Origin: Letharia columbiana
Lineage: Eukaryota > Ascomycota > Lecanoromycetes > Lecanorales > Parmeliaceae
Length of the DNA: 64,000 bases
NCBI RefSeq assembly: GCF_014066305.1
Contig: NW_023501083.1
Coordinates: forward strand, 62,001 to 126,000
Reading direction: 5' to 3'
Positions within the stretch are counted from its first letter, which is position 1, and each line of letters opens with the position of its first letter. The translations under genes were made by a program, and so were the position numbers. A model generated the notes under the pieces. The model saw nothing but the letters and a program-made list of their open reading frames with translations. It made no database searches and had not been told where the DNA came from. Positions 13,320 through 24,229 of the stretch are shown one piece after another.

Positions 13320-13985
13320 GGACATTCAAATATGGTAGTCATGGTAGTCACACCAGACGCGTCCGGGATCGGATAATAATCCTTCCACCTGTTTGTTATT
13401 CTTCCACCATTCTACCAATTCTACCAATTCTACCAATTCTACCAATTCCACCAATATAAACATAATCGTCTTCGGTACCCCTCGCCCAATTAGAGCCCCT
13501 TACTGACGCCCCCAGGCCACCCCTCGGCGAATCCGCTACTACTGACAATCGAGGCCGCAAGCGAGCCCAACAGCTACCTACTACTGCTCATAAACGCGTT
13601 GAAAGGCCCTCAAAAAGAGTCCGGTTCAGGCACGTACACCCCTTTTGCCCGCCTCTTAGAGGCCCTACTGACACCCCCAGGCCACCCCTCGGCGAATCCG
13701 CTACTATTAGCAATCGAGGCCGCAAGCGAGCCCAACAGCTACCTACTACTGCTCATAAACGCGTTGGAAAGCCCTCAAAAAGAGCCCAAACGGATACATC
13801 CTCCCCTACATACTCCTCCCAAGCCAGCGATAGATGGGTTAAACTAACATTCAAATATTGTAGTCACACCAAACGCGTCCGGGATCGGATAATAATCCTT
13901 CCACCTATTTGTGTAACCATTCTTCTTCCACCATTCTACCAATTCCACCAATATGAACACATTTACCCTCGGTACCCTCGCACTC
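13320..13985. repeat. Duplicated segments in the Helitron-like 5' block
   Basis: Two direct duplications are interleaved. A ~150-bp segment containing ACGCGTCCGGGATCGGATAA occurs at 13320-13490 and again at 13845-13985. A 165-bp segment containing CCACCCCTCGGCGAATCCGC starts at 13503 and 13668. Copy D at 38319 has the first duplication but only one copy of the second. Confidence 0.75.
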
Positions 13986-14099
13986 AGTTGAATAAGAGGA
14001 GGATCTACAACAGGCGAATGCGGAGAACACTACGGAGAACATTGCGGAGACAGTCATCAGCAGCAGTAACACAACAGGCCTACTCTCCACGATCTCACA

Positions 14100-14850
14100 C
14101 CAGCCCGATACTCAGTAAGAGGAGGAACCACTGCAGCAGGTAAATGCGGAGAATATTGCGGAGACAGTCATCAGCAGCAGTGACACAACAGGCCCGGCTA
14201 GGCCTACTCTCCACGGTCTCACACCAGCCCGATACTCAGTAAGAGGAGGAACCACTGCAGCAGGTAAATGCGGAGAATATTGCGGAGACAGTCATCAGCA
14301 GCAGTGACACAACAGGCCTACTCTCCACGGTCTCACATCAATCCACTCAGCCAGTGCAAGAGAAGTCAATACAGCAGGCGAATGCGGAGAACACTGCGGA
14401 GAAACCAAGCGGCAACAAGGCCCCCAGCACCAAGAACACGGCTCAGCTCTCCAAGATCCCACGTCATATGCTCTCCACGGTTCCACATCAAATCATCACT
14501 CAGCAAGCGCGGAGAACACCACTGCAACTTAGCCTGTCATCCCCACTACATTAAGGAGTAAGAGGAGGAACTACAACAGGCAAATGCGGAGAACACTGCG
14601 GAGAACACTATGAAGAACACTGCGGAGAACATTACGGAGACAGTCATCAGCAGCAGTGACACAACAGGCCTACTCTCCACGGTCTCACACCAATCCACTC
14701 AGCCAGTGCAAGAGAAGTCAATACAGCAGGCGAATGCGGAGAACACTACGGAGAAACCAAGCGGCAACAAGGCCCCCAGCACCAAGAACACGGCTCAGCT
14801 CTCCAAGATCCCACGTCATATGCTCTCCACGGTTCCACATCAAATCATCA
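14100..14850. repeat. Minisatellite array in Helitron-like copy A
   Basis: Imperfect repeats built from modules such as AATGCGGAGAACACTGCGGA, CAAGCGGCAACAAGG and CTCCAAGATCCCACGTCATA, with a unit near 200 bp. The same modules recur in copies B and D with different copy number and order. Neighbouring units fall in different reading frames, and some frames contain stops, so the array is probably not coding. Confidence 0.75.
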
Positions 14851-14895
14851 CTCCGGAACGATGCATATTTGGACGAATTGAAACCGTCCGATGTC
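14851..14895 (+). other. Shared ~44-nt module (Helitron-like copy A)
   Basis: Contains GGACGAATTGAAACCGTCC followed by GATGTC. The same block occurs at 24160-24203, 27724-27767, 36358-36400 and 40436-40479, in two different element classes. The 5' arm of the hairpin seen at 24160 is degenerate here. Confidence 0.7.
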
Positions 14896-15231
14896 TACAG
14901 CTATGTCATTATTCGAAAAATTTCACTGCGGCAGGAGATATTGTGGGATTCACACCACTAATTGGCACGTTATCTCCATTTCTTTCCGATATTTCGATAC
15001 TTCTTGCCATAAGAACATAGCCTTTCTCTATACCTTCCTAATTAGGCCTTAGCGCACCTCTCTCCGCACATATATGCCTATATATTATATAGATTAAATT
15101 AATTTCGTAGTGGTGGAAGTAGGTCAAAAACGCACAGCAAGCGATCAGAGTTCGATTTGACTTAGGGCTAGGGCTAAAATTCCATTTGACTTAAAAAATC
15201 CAATATTATTAGAAAATAAAATTAATTAAAA

Positions 15232-15234
<3 letters not shown>

Positions 15235-15302
<68 letters not shown>
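15235..15302. repeat. 68-bp uninterrupted poly-A run
   Basis: Sixty-eight consecutive A residues at the junction between the truncated Helitron-like copy A and the Gypsy-A interior. It could be the tail of a retroposed transcript, a deletion scar, or an assembly join at a homopolymer. Confidence 0.9.
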
Positions 15303-15305
<3 letters not shown>

Positions 15306-16890
15306 TTTTTTTTATAGGTAGTAGCTTTAATAGCGGAGGTAGTAATAATATAGTAGCATAATCGATTGCGGAAGGCTTTTATAAATACGTCGTTGATAGT
15401 GGAGATAGTAGCGGAGATAGAGATAGGTCGGTCTTATAGTTTGATATAGCGGTCTCGTAGTCTCTCATCAATTTCGGAGTATCGCCTAGATACTTAATAT
15501 TATATTATTAATTATATTTAAGATTATATTCTTTCTAATATATTAGATATTTAATTAACTAACTCTTATTATAACGTCTAATACGTTTATTAAGTAAGAA
15601 CTATAGCTTATATAATTTATAATTATTAATATCGCCTTTTATATAGATAGAATTAGGCTTTTTTAATAATAGTCTATAAAAAAAATTAATATTAGCGGGC
15701 TATAGTTCTAGCTATACTATCGAGAATATAAGATAAACTCTTTAATAATTAAATATATTAAAGCGATATACTTATTTATTTATTTTAATAATAATCTCGA
15801 AAAAACTAATATAATATTAATTAATTTTATTTATCTTAATAATATTAATAGATTATAAAATAGAATAGTCTTTATATAGATATAAGAGTATCTTATCTCT
15901 CTTTTTAAAGTATATAGACTAATACTTATAATTATAATAAAACTTTTAAAATATTTAGATAAAGCTTATTATATCGATAACTTTAACTTTAATAATAGTA
16001 TATATTTATTATAATAATTCGAATAATATAATAAGATTAAGAGCTTTATTAAGAGGGAATCTATAGAAGAGCTTATTCGATAACTTAATTATAGTAGTCG
16101 ATTATATATTATTAAGAAGTACTTATATATATAGAAGAATAATAGACTATATTAAAGGCTTCTCTAGAATATATAAATAGAAGTATAAAGCGATTTCGGC
16201 CGTCTAGTTAATGCGTTTACTACTATTATTTATCTAGAAATAATAGATAATAAAGTATAATAGTTTAATTTTTAATTTATCGAATATAGCTTTCTATAGC
16301 TCTAATAGAAATTTAAAATCTCTATTAGATAGTAAGATCTTTAATATTTCTTAATTATTTATATCGAGGCGATCTAGTAAAGTAATAACTTACTCTTTAA
16401 TATCTTAGATAGATTTATTAGAGATATAAGTAATTCGCTTTATAAACTTATTTATAACGGTTATTATATAATTAAATCTCTTATTAAATAGTAATATAGT
16501 AAGAATGAAATTAAGCGTTAAGGTGTGAAAAGATAGAGTAGAACTCTCTATAGGCTATAGGTAATTATAAGACTTATAGCGGCGAGTTTATAATATTAGA
16601 TACTTAGAATAATACTTAATATAGCTATAAAGATATTTAAATAATTCTTATATATATTATAATTTAAAGATTATATTAAAAGATCTTTTAAAATCTAGAT
16701 AATTATCTTTATAGGCGATTTCGAGAATATCTTTAATTAGCGATTAGGGTATATATAATCGTTTAAGATCGATAAATTTATTTTTATAAAAAATAAGGTT
16801 AGAGTCTATAATATTATAAAAAAAAAAGCTCGACGCTCTCGCCCTTAGCTATCAGCGTTACATTAATATCTATAATACCGATAATCCTTA
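15303..16890 (-). pseudogene. RIPed Gypsy integrase and chromodomain (Gypsy-A copy 2)
   Basis: The minus-strand translation, with stops ignored, runs from the region after RNase H into the integrase C-terminus and chromodomain. NKLFYRFPLNKALNLIILFE (around 16050-16110) is the degenerate counterpart of a typical Gypsy linker. A GPY/F-like segment ISFFEIIIKINK (around 15790-15830) follows, then the chromodomain near 15420-15640. The final part contains SEIDERLRDRYIKL, less damaged than the rest. The parallel copy on the plus strand at 1-860 supports the alignment. Catalytic residues of the integrase core were not individually placed. Confidence 0.65.
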
Positions 16891-16891
16891 T

Positions 16892-17122
16892 CTAGTATAG
16901 ATCTATGCTATATCTAATAAGAAGCCTACTATAAAAGACTTCGTTTATCTCTACTACGATAGTAGAGTAACTATAAACGCTACTATAATCTATTACTTGC
17001 GTAACATAGATATACAAGATATTAAGCTCCGAGTGGTCTTCGGATAGCGTTGACTTACCGGTGCTTACAAGGCGTGAAAGAGCGTCTGGCACAATGTGTT
17101 CCTTGCCAGGCTTGTGTCTCAC
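16892..17122 (-). pseudogene. Gypsy RNase H terminus fragment, partly un-RIPed
   Basis: A 76-codon open stretch on the minus strand contains HKPGKEHIVPDALSRL near its start, the hallmark end of the RNase H domain in Ty3/Gypsy Pol. The rest is a linker that soon becomes RIPed. Upstream codons 17123-17160 continue in frame without stops, so the printed start is only an internal ATG. In a live element this domain degrades genomic RNA during cDNA synthesis. It fixes the orientation of Gypsy-A copy 2 as minus. The open frame survives only because the 17030-17345 island escaped RIP; it is not a functional gene. Confidence 0.8.
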
Positions 17123-17345
17123 ATCGAGGCGTTAAGCTGCAGGCGTACAAAGATGTGAGCATAGTTCCACCCTCGAAAAGCAAGTCCCGTGCCTAGGTTG
17201 GACTTCTCGGTGGAGTCAGAGTCAATGATTTCAACAGAACAGGAGCCTTGGTGGCAGGAGACTTCTGATGAAGGCTCTTGCAGACAGCCCTCCTGCTTAG
17301 CTGCGGAAGGCTCTTGCAGACAGCCCTCCCGTAAGTATTTATGGA
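17030..17345. other. Un-RIPed island with a duplicated 24-mer inside Gypsy-A
   Basis: About 315 bp with ordinary CA/TG content inside a RIPed element. The 24-mer beginning GAAGGCTCTTGCAGACAG occurs at 17270-17293 and 17306-17329 (36-bp period). The minus strand at the left end encodes the RNase H terminus; the right part was not matched to a Pol domain. Confidence 0.65.
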
Positions 17346-19532
17346 GTTTTGTTTTTAATGCGAATAATATATCGCAGTTTCGGTAAACTATATAAATATC
17401 GATAAAGTTAATATAGGCCTCTTTATATAACTATTCTTTATAATTATCAGCGGAGCTTTTCTTAGACAATTCGCCTTAATAAGCTTCTTATACTTTATTA
17501 TATTTTTAAAAGATATTAGATTAATTCTTATTAATATAATTAGCTTAATTATAAATTATTTAATTATTATAATTAACTTAGTAAATAGTAGTCTAGCTAT
17601 AATAGATACCTTATAACTATTATAACTACTTATCTCTATTACTTTAATAGCGATTATCTTATCTTAAAAACCTTCTATCTTAAAAAGGGTTTAATTATTT
17701 AAATTAATTCGAGAATATCGAATCTAACGTATTTAGAGGATTAGCGATTTAAAGGCGTAATAGTATAATAAGCGAATAATTATCTTACGAAGCGTATTAC
17801 TAATTTAATTAATAATCGTACTATTAATTATTATAAGCGTATTATTTTTTATTATAAGATTTATTCTAGTAGTTAAAAGGCTATCGCGAATAGAACTAAG
17901 ACTAAAAGAAATTAAATAATTAATTTCTGTAATTCTATTAATCTTAACGATTAATATTTAATTAATCTTATTAAAGGCCTTATTAAAAGATTTGATTATT
18001 ACATTATTACTATAGTAGTTGACTTTATTAAAACCTTTAATAAAACGATCTAGATATCTTAAACTATATATCTTTCTTTAATTTAAATACTTAAATAAAC
18101 GAAGAAATTGATATTATAGTAGACGATAAGTCTATAAAAGTATATAAGTTTACTATAATATCTTAATAGATAAATATTAATTAATTTTCGATATTATCTA
18201 TATTAATAGATTTTATATAATAAATAACTACTTATATATAGCTCGAAAGCTTTTTTTTATTATATATATTTATTAGAATATACTTCTTAGTAGTAAGATA
18301 AATAAATACTACTTTAATCGATTCCTTAAATTATCTTAATAATATCTTATATTATTTTTTAATATTATTATCTACTTATAAATTAAGCTTCTTAAGATTT
18401 AATAATTTAATAATATATTATAATAACGCTATATCTCTTAATATTATATTAAAATTAATTTTAATTATAGAAAAGTCTTTTATAATAGCTATATCCCGTA
18501 ATTATTTAATAAAAAAAATAACGCTATAAAAGTAGATATCTTTACTAATTATAACGATCTCGTCTTCTTTATAGGATTTATCGAGATAAAAATCGAAGTA
18601 ATTAAGATTCGATAGATTCTATTAATTGAAGGTATTTAATAAAATAAATAGTTTTCTAGATAGACTTTATAGCCCTAATTATTCTATAGAGTCTATAGGG
18701 CTAAATAATATTTATAGATTCTATAATACTTAGATAATAGCTCTTTAAATAGTATTATTAATATCTTACTAAAACTATTAATAATCGAGAGAAAAGTTAG
18801 AAGCTATAATATTATCGTAGATTATAATTTTTATAGAGATCTTAAATATAAAAGAAGAATATTTATTAGATAAGCTTATTAATATAAAGCTTCTTATTTA
18901 AATAATTTCTAAAGATTTCTATATAGCTAATAAGAGAGAGCTTAATAAAGATAAATTTAATAAAGTAATATCGATTAAAGAAGGCTTTAGTAGCTCTACT
19001 AGCTATATAGTAAGATTTTCGAAGTCTCTAACTATCTTATAAAAGAAAGGCTTATTAATAGTCTAATCTAATAGCTATAATATTAATAATTTAAATTCTA
19101 AAGAATTAAATCTAGTTCTTACTTTATTATTTTATAATATAAATAAAAATCTTAATAGCTCTAAGGGCTTAAGAATATAAGTAATAAAATATCGAATTAT
19201 AGATACTATCGAAGGCTTTAATAGATTAAGATATAAATATACTATTTTAATAAAGTCGTCGATTTAAAAGGCTAATATAATTATTCTTTAATTAATATAG
19301 ATTTAAACGACGTCGATATTAAGAAGATATTTTATTAGATTAAAATTATTTATTAGATTAGTAAGATAGTAGTTTAATTAATAAATAAAAGAGCGTTAGC
19401 GAAAGACTTAGATAGTAGAATAGCTATAAAAAATTAAGTAATAAAGTATTATTAAATAAATAGATAATAATAAAGAAGCTTCTAAATTATTCGATAGTTA
19501 ATTAATATTAAATAATAATATTACTATTATAT
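17346..19532 (-). pseudogene. RIPed 5' half of Gypsy-A (gag and reverse transcriptase region)
   Basis: By position this should carry gag, protease and reverse transcriptase on the minus strand, between the 5' LTR and the RNase H end. It is so RIPed that I could not place a trustworthy YxDD box or zinc knuckle. The assignment rests on context alone. Parts also read well on the plus strand (around 17975-18600), so an independent insertion here cannot be excluded. Confidence 0.4.
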
Positions 19533-19710
19533 TATAAGAGTAATATAAAAATATAGATATAAGAGTAGTATATAGTAAAGATGGTTATTCTTCTATTAAG
19601 AAGTAACTACTTATAATACTAAGCTAAGATTCTTACCAAGATACCTCCTTAACAGATACGAAGATAGATAAAACCATATACCTATGCAGTCACGACAGCT
19701 TACTGTGACA
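19533..19710 (-). repeat. 5' LTR of Gypsy-A copy 2
   Basis: 178 bp, minus orientation, starting TGTCACAGTAAGC at 19710 and ending in a RIPed TTATA at 19533. It is the least damaged of the three copies at its TG end and gives the reference for the truncated LTR at 12877-13028. Confidence 0.8.
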
Positions 19711-19715
19711 TATAT

Positions 19716-22448
19716 ATTATTATATTATTTATTTTATAATCTATAAATAAATAAATTAGAATCTTATTATAGTAATAATAAATAATATATAACTCTCTAA
19801 AACCGACGAGCGTATATTCGTTAAATTATATTTACTTCTAAGATTTTTAAATTTCTAAGTCTTAATAGATAGATTAATAATCGTTACTAGATTTAGATTA
19901 ATTCTATATAATCTATACTATCTTTATTTATTATTATATCTATTATTTTTTATTATTAATATTAAAAAGAAAGTAAAATTTATTATTATTTTTATATTAA
20001 AATATACTTATTAATATCTTATACTAAGTATTATTAATTAAGAAAATTAAATTTATACTAAATAAAGATCTAACTAATATCTTAAAATTAAGATATTTAA
20101 AAAGAAATTAAAAGAAATATATAAATAAATAAAATATTAGAAATAAAATAAGATTAATATTTAATATATAAATCCTATTTTCTCGCTATAATAAAAACTT
20201 ATACCGCTTTAATAATATATCGCTATATTATTCTTAATATTTTAAATTAAAAATTAATTCTTTTTAATTAACGTTATAATTAATAATTATATATTTAAGA
20301 ATATATAATAACGCTAATATAGAATTAGTATTTAATTTAATTAATTTAAAACTCTAATTAGTCTAGCTATTAACGCTTCTCTATTTAATATAATATATAT
20401 TTTACTTACTTTAATATTAATACTTATTTATTACTATATTATTTTAATTATTAAGATTAAAAATTATATTTATTTAATTAATATTCTAATCGCTAGCTAT
20501 ATTAATAAGAGTGTATATTAATATTTTAAAACTATTAAATAAATTTTATTAGATATTAATATAGAATTAAAATTTAATTTAGATACTTTAATAATTTAAT
20601 TAATTAAACTAATTATTATTTAAATCTTTTATATATAAAAATTAAATCTTTTATCGCGCTAAGATTATTTTTAAATTTTAAAATCTTTTTTATTAATATA
20701 ACTTTCTTCTATTTAAGTAATATTATAATATCTTTTATTTAGATATTAAAATATTAAAGTATTATATTCTTCGCTTTTAATTAAATAATATTATCTTTAA
20801 GCTAATATCTTTAATCTTATAAAAATAATAATTAATTTATTATAAATAAAGATAAAAAAGAAATAATATCTTCTTCTATTTTTAGAATAGAAGAAGAGAA
20901 AAGAGTAAATAAATTAATTATAAATTATAAACGGCTCGATATTTAAGAATAACGAATTAATAAAATTATAATATTAAAATAAAGAGCTTTTCTTATAATT
21001 AATAAATATAAGATTAAATAGAAATTAATTAGATTAATAAGATTATCTTTAATAAATATATCGCGTATATAAAGAATATTAAAATATATAAAATATAAGA
21101 GAGAGCGTATATATATAATTATAAATATTTAAAGTATATTTAAAATATAGAAAGAAGCGTTTATATATAGCTCTATAATATATATTAATAAAAAAGAAAT
21201 TAATTTCTTTTTCTAATTAGCTTTCTAATTAATATTTAAACTTAATTTATCTTTAAATAATATTTTATTTTAATAAAATTTTAGTTATATAATATTAATT
21301 AGCTTAATAATAAATATTTAATATTATTCTTTTCTAATTTACTCTTTTTTTTAAAAAATTCTTTTTATTATTATAATAATTATATTATAATATACTCGTT
21401 TATTATAATATTATCTATATCTAAAAAAAAAAATTTTTTTTTTTTTATATTCTATAATTAAATTAAATTAATAATATTATTTTTATAAAGTAAGTATACG
21501 CTTAATAGCGCTATATCTTTTAATATAATAATTAATTATAATATTAATTATAATTTATTAATATATAATATTATTATCTATTAAAGTTATTAATTTAATA
21601 TTTATAAAAATTAAATTTTTTTTTAATAATTTATTAATTACTAATTTAGATTTATTTAAATAATTAAAATAAAATAAAGATAAAATTTCGCGAAGATAAA
21701 GATTAGGAAATTATATATAAAGTTTAAAAAATATAATTATAAATAAGAAAAGTATATAATTATATTAATTATATATATCTAAATTAAGTAATAAATTAAT
21801 TATATATATTAATTATATTATTATTAATTAAACTTTAAAATCTATATATTAAAGAAAATCCGCGAATTATAGAAATTAACGAATTTAATTATTTTTTAAA
21901 TTATATTTATTTAAGTAATAAAGAAAATCTTAATTTATATAACTTTAAATTTAATTAATTTACTTTAAATTTAAATCTCTATATTAAATATATTTTAAGA
22001 AATTATAAAAATAAAATTAATAAGTAATTTTAATAATATAACTTACTCTTTAATAATTATAAATAAAAAAAATTACTAACTAATATCTAGCGGCTTAATT
22101 ATATATATTTTATATAAAAAGAATTACTTTATAATTAAAAGATATATAGCTTTTTAAATAATTATAATAAAATATAATATTATTAAAGTCTAGACGTAGT
22201 TTTTATAAAAAAAAATATATAATAAATAAAAGAAAAATTATTCTAAGTTAAGAATAAGATATTTTAATTATTATTTTATTTATTACGCTTAATTAATAAT
22301 ATTTAACTATTATACTTAATCTAATAACTTTATATATTTTATATTTATAAAATAAAACTTTTTAAATTAATTTAAATATAAATATACGCCCGTAAAAGTT
22401 AGAGAAAAGGCTTCTTATTCTAAAATCTATATTAAATTAAAAATTATA
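19716..22448. other. Anonymous RIPed DNA
   Basis: About 2.7 kb nearly devoid of CA and TG. No motif, terminal repeat or second copy in the window was recognised. Confidence 0.5.
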
Positions 22449-22816
22449 TCTCTATATTCGATAGCTTTAATTTTTAAAATTATTATTAATATTAAAACTA
22501 AATTTATATAATAATAATATATCTTTCTTATTAGCGAGTATCTCTATATTTAATAATTTTAATTTCTAAAATTATTATTAATATCGCGATTAAATTTATA
22601 TAATAATAGTATATCTTTTTTATTAATAAATATTCTTATATTTAATAACTTTAATTTCTATAATTACTATTAATATCGCGATTAAATTTATATAATAATA
22701 ATATACTTTTCTTATTAATAAATATCTCTATATTTAATAATTTTAATTTTTAAAATTATATTTAATATTATAATTAAATTTATATAATAATAATATATCT
22801 TTCTTATTAACGAGTA
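22449..22816. repeat. 92-bp tandem repeat, four copies
   Basis: Units begin at 22449, 22541, 22633 and 22725, each with a version of TCTCTATATTTAAT and AAATTTATATAATAATA. The period is a constant 92 bp. Differences between units are mostly transitions, so the array existed before or during RIP. Confidence 0.8.
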
Positions 22817-23802
22817 TATTAATAATTATAAATAATTAAAATATAATAGAAAATAGTAGATAACTCTTAATAATATTTAATTTTAAATCTATAATTTTTT
22901 TATCTTATTTAAAAATAAAAATATTTATATCTAGAATTTAAAATAAGTAAATTCTAATATATAATTATTAAATATTTAGATATAAATCTTTTAATTAAAA
23001 AATTAATTTCTTTAAAATTAATTAGTATAATTATAATAATAATTAAAAATATAATTATTATATTATATAATATAATTTAATAAATTAAATTTAATAAATT
23101 AAATTTAATAAACTTCGCTAATATAATACTAGATAAAATTTAAAATATTAAAATTATAAATAAAAATTCTCTTTTTTTTCTTTCTTAATATCTTATTATA
23201 TTTTTTTTATTAATATTTTATATTATAATTATTTTATTTTATTTATCTTAATCTAACTTAATAATAATATATTATTAATTATTATTATTTTTAATAATAA
23301 TTTTATTATATTATTATTATATAAAGATAGTAATATTAATTTATATATTAAATTAACTTATTTAAAAGATAATATAAATTTTAATAATCTTTTTAATAAT
23401 ATAAATAATTAGTCGAATAATTATCTATTTAATCTTTATATTAAAACTTTAAATCGAATTTTTTTTTTAAAATCTTCTAATTATAAAAAGATAATCGCGA
23501 AAAAAATTAAATAAAATAAATTTTTAATTATTTACGCTCTCGATATAAAGATTATTAGAAAGAGTATTTTAAGATCTTTACTTATAAAGACTAAAAATTA
23601 ATATTAAAAATAAGAAAGTAAGTATAGTAATATAATATTTTATTAAGTAATATATATATATATAATTAATAATAATTTAGCTATTACTTTATAAGAGATT
23701 AAAAAATATTAAAAATTAATTAATTTACTTCTTTTAAAAAGATCTTTTATCTATATAATACGAGAGATTATTAATATAATATTATTATCTTATTATACTA
23801 TA
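22817..23802. other. Anonymous RIPed DNA
   Basis: About 1 kb left of Helitron-like copy B. No coding motif seen. It does not look like the missing left LTR half of the TRIM that resumes at 26438. Confidence 0.5.
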
Positions 23803-24159
23803 TAAGTAAAGGCCCATGAATTAAATTCATGGAGTTGGATTTTTCTAAGTCAAATCGAACTCTGATCGCTTGCTGTGCGTTTTTGACCTACTTCCACTAC
23901 TATAAAATTAATTTAATCTATGTGGTATGCAGGCACATATATGCGAAGAGAGGCGCGCTAAGGCCTAATTAGGAAGGTATATCGAGTGTGAAGGATTAAT
24001 CCGTAATAATTGCCTATAAAAAACAGAGAAAGGCCATGTCCTTATGGCAAGAAGTATCGAAATACCGGAAAGAAATGGAGACAACGTGCCAATTAGTGGT
24101 GTGAATCCCACAATATCTCCTGCCGCAGGGAAATTTTTCGAATAATGAAATAGCTGTAG

Positions 24160-24203
24160 ACATCGGACGGTTTCAATTCGTTCAAATATGCATCGTCCGA
24201 TGT
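24160..24203 (-). other. Shared ~44-nt module with a perfect 10-bp hairpin
   Basis: ACATCGGACG (24160-24169) pairs perfectly with CGTCCGATGT (24194-24203), with a 24-nt loop that contains the core TTTCAATTCGTTC. This is the version of the module with the best stem. Related copies lie in two other Helitron-like elements and in both un-RIPed LTR elements. Confidence 0.75.
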
Positions 24204-24229
24204 TTCTCCTGCAGAGGCCGCAGTGATGT

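Larger units (their letters stand above)
13029..15215 (+). mobile_element. Long Helitron-like element, copy A (3' end truncated)
   Basis: The 5' end is TCAGTATATATAACAG, preceded by A. It is mostly un-RIPed and contains three blocks. First, a 5' block with a duplicated ~150-bp segment (13320-13490 and 13845-13985) and 10-bp ATTCTACCAA repeats. Second, a 165-bp direct duplication (13503 and 13668). Third, a minisatellite array from about 14100 to 14850. The tail shares AAAACGCACAGCAAGCGATC with the other long copies but stops at AAAATCCAA, before the 3' hairpin, and passes into an A-rich stretch. No Rep/helicase gene is present, so it would depend on an autonomous relative. Confidence 0.6.
12877..19710 (-). 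mobile_element. Gypsy-A copy 2, RIPed chromodomain Gypsy element with nested Helitron
   Basis: This element runs on the minus strand. The 5' LTR is 19533-19710, internal sequence 15303-19532, and the truncated 3' LTR is 12877-13028. It is flanked by TATAT on both sides (12872-12876 and 19711-19715), which fits a 5-bp target duplication although the word is low-complexity. A Helitron-like element interrupts the 3' LTR at 13028/13029. Comparison with copy 1 shows that the last 26 bp of this LTR and about 240 bp of adjoining internal sequence are missing at the poly-A junction near 15302. Landmarks are an RNase H end near 17070-17120, the integrase GPY/F module near 15800 and a chromodomain near 15420-15640. 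Confidence 0.75.

Noticed and set aside
14268..15020. Several overlapping frames (up to 136 codons) across the minisatellite
   Set aside because: Repeat units fall in different frames, and each frame breaks in other copies. They reflect the array, not a gene.
15160..15185. Telomere-like TTAGGGCTAGGGCT in the Helitron-like 3' region
   Set aside because: Only one TTAGGG and a degenerate neighbour, repeated identically in other copies of the element; not a telomere array.
22449..22816. CRISPR array
   Set aside because: Contiguous 92-bp units without conserved short repeats and unique spacers, in a eukaryotic genome.
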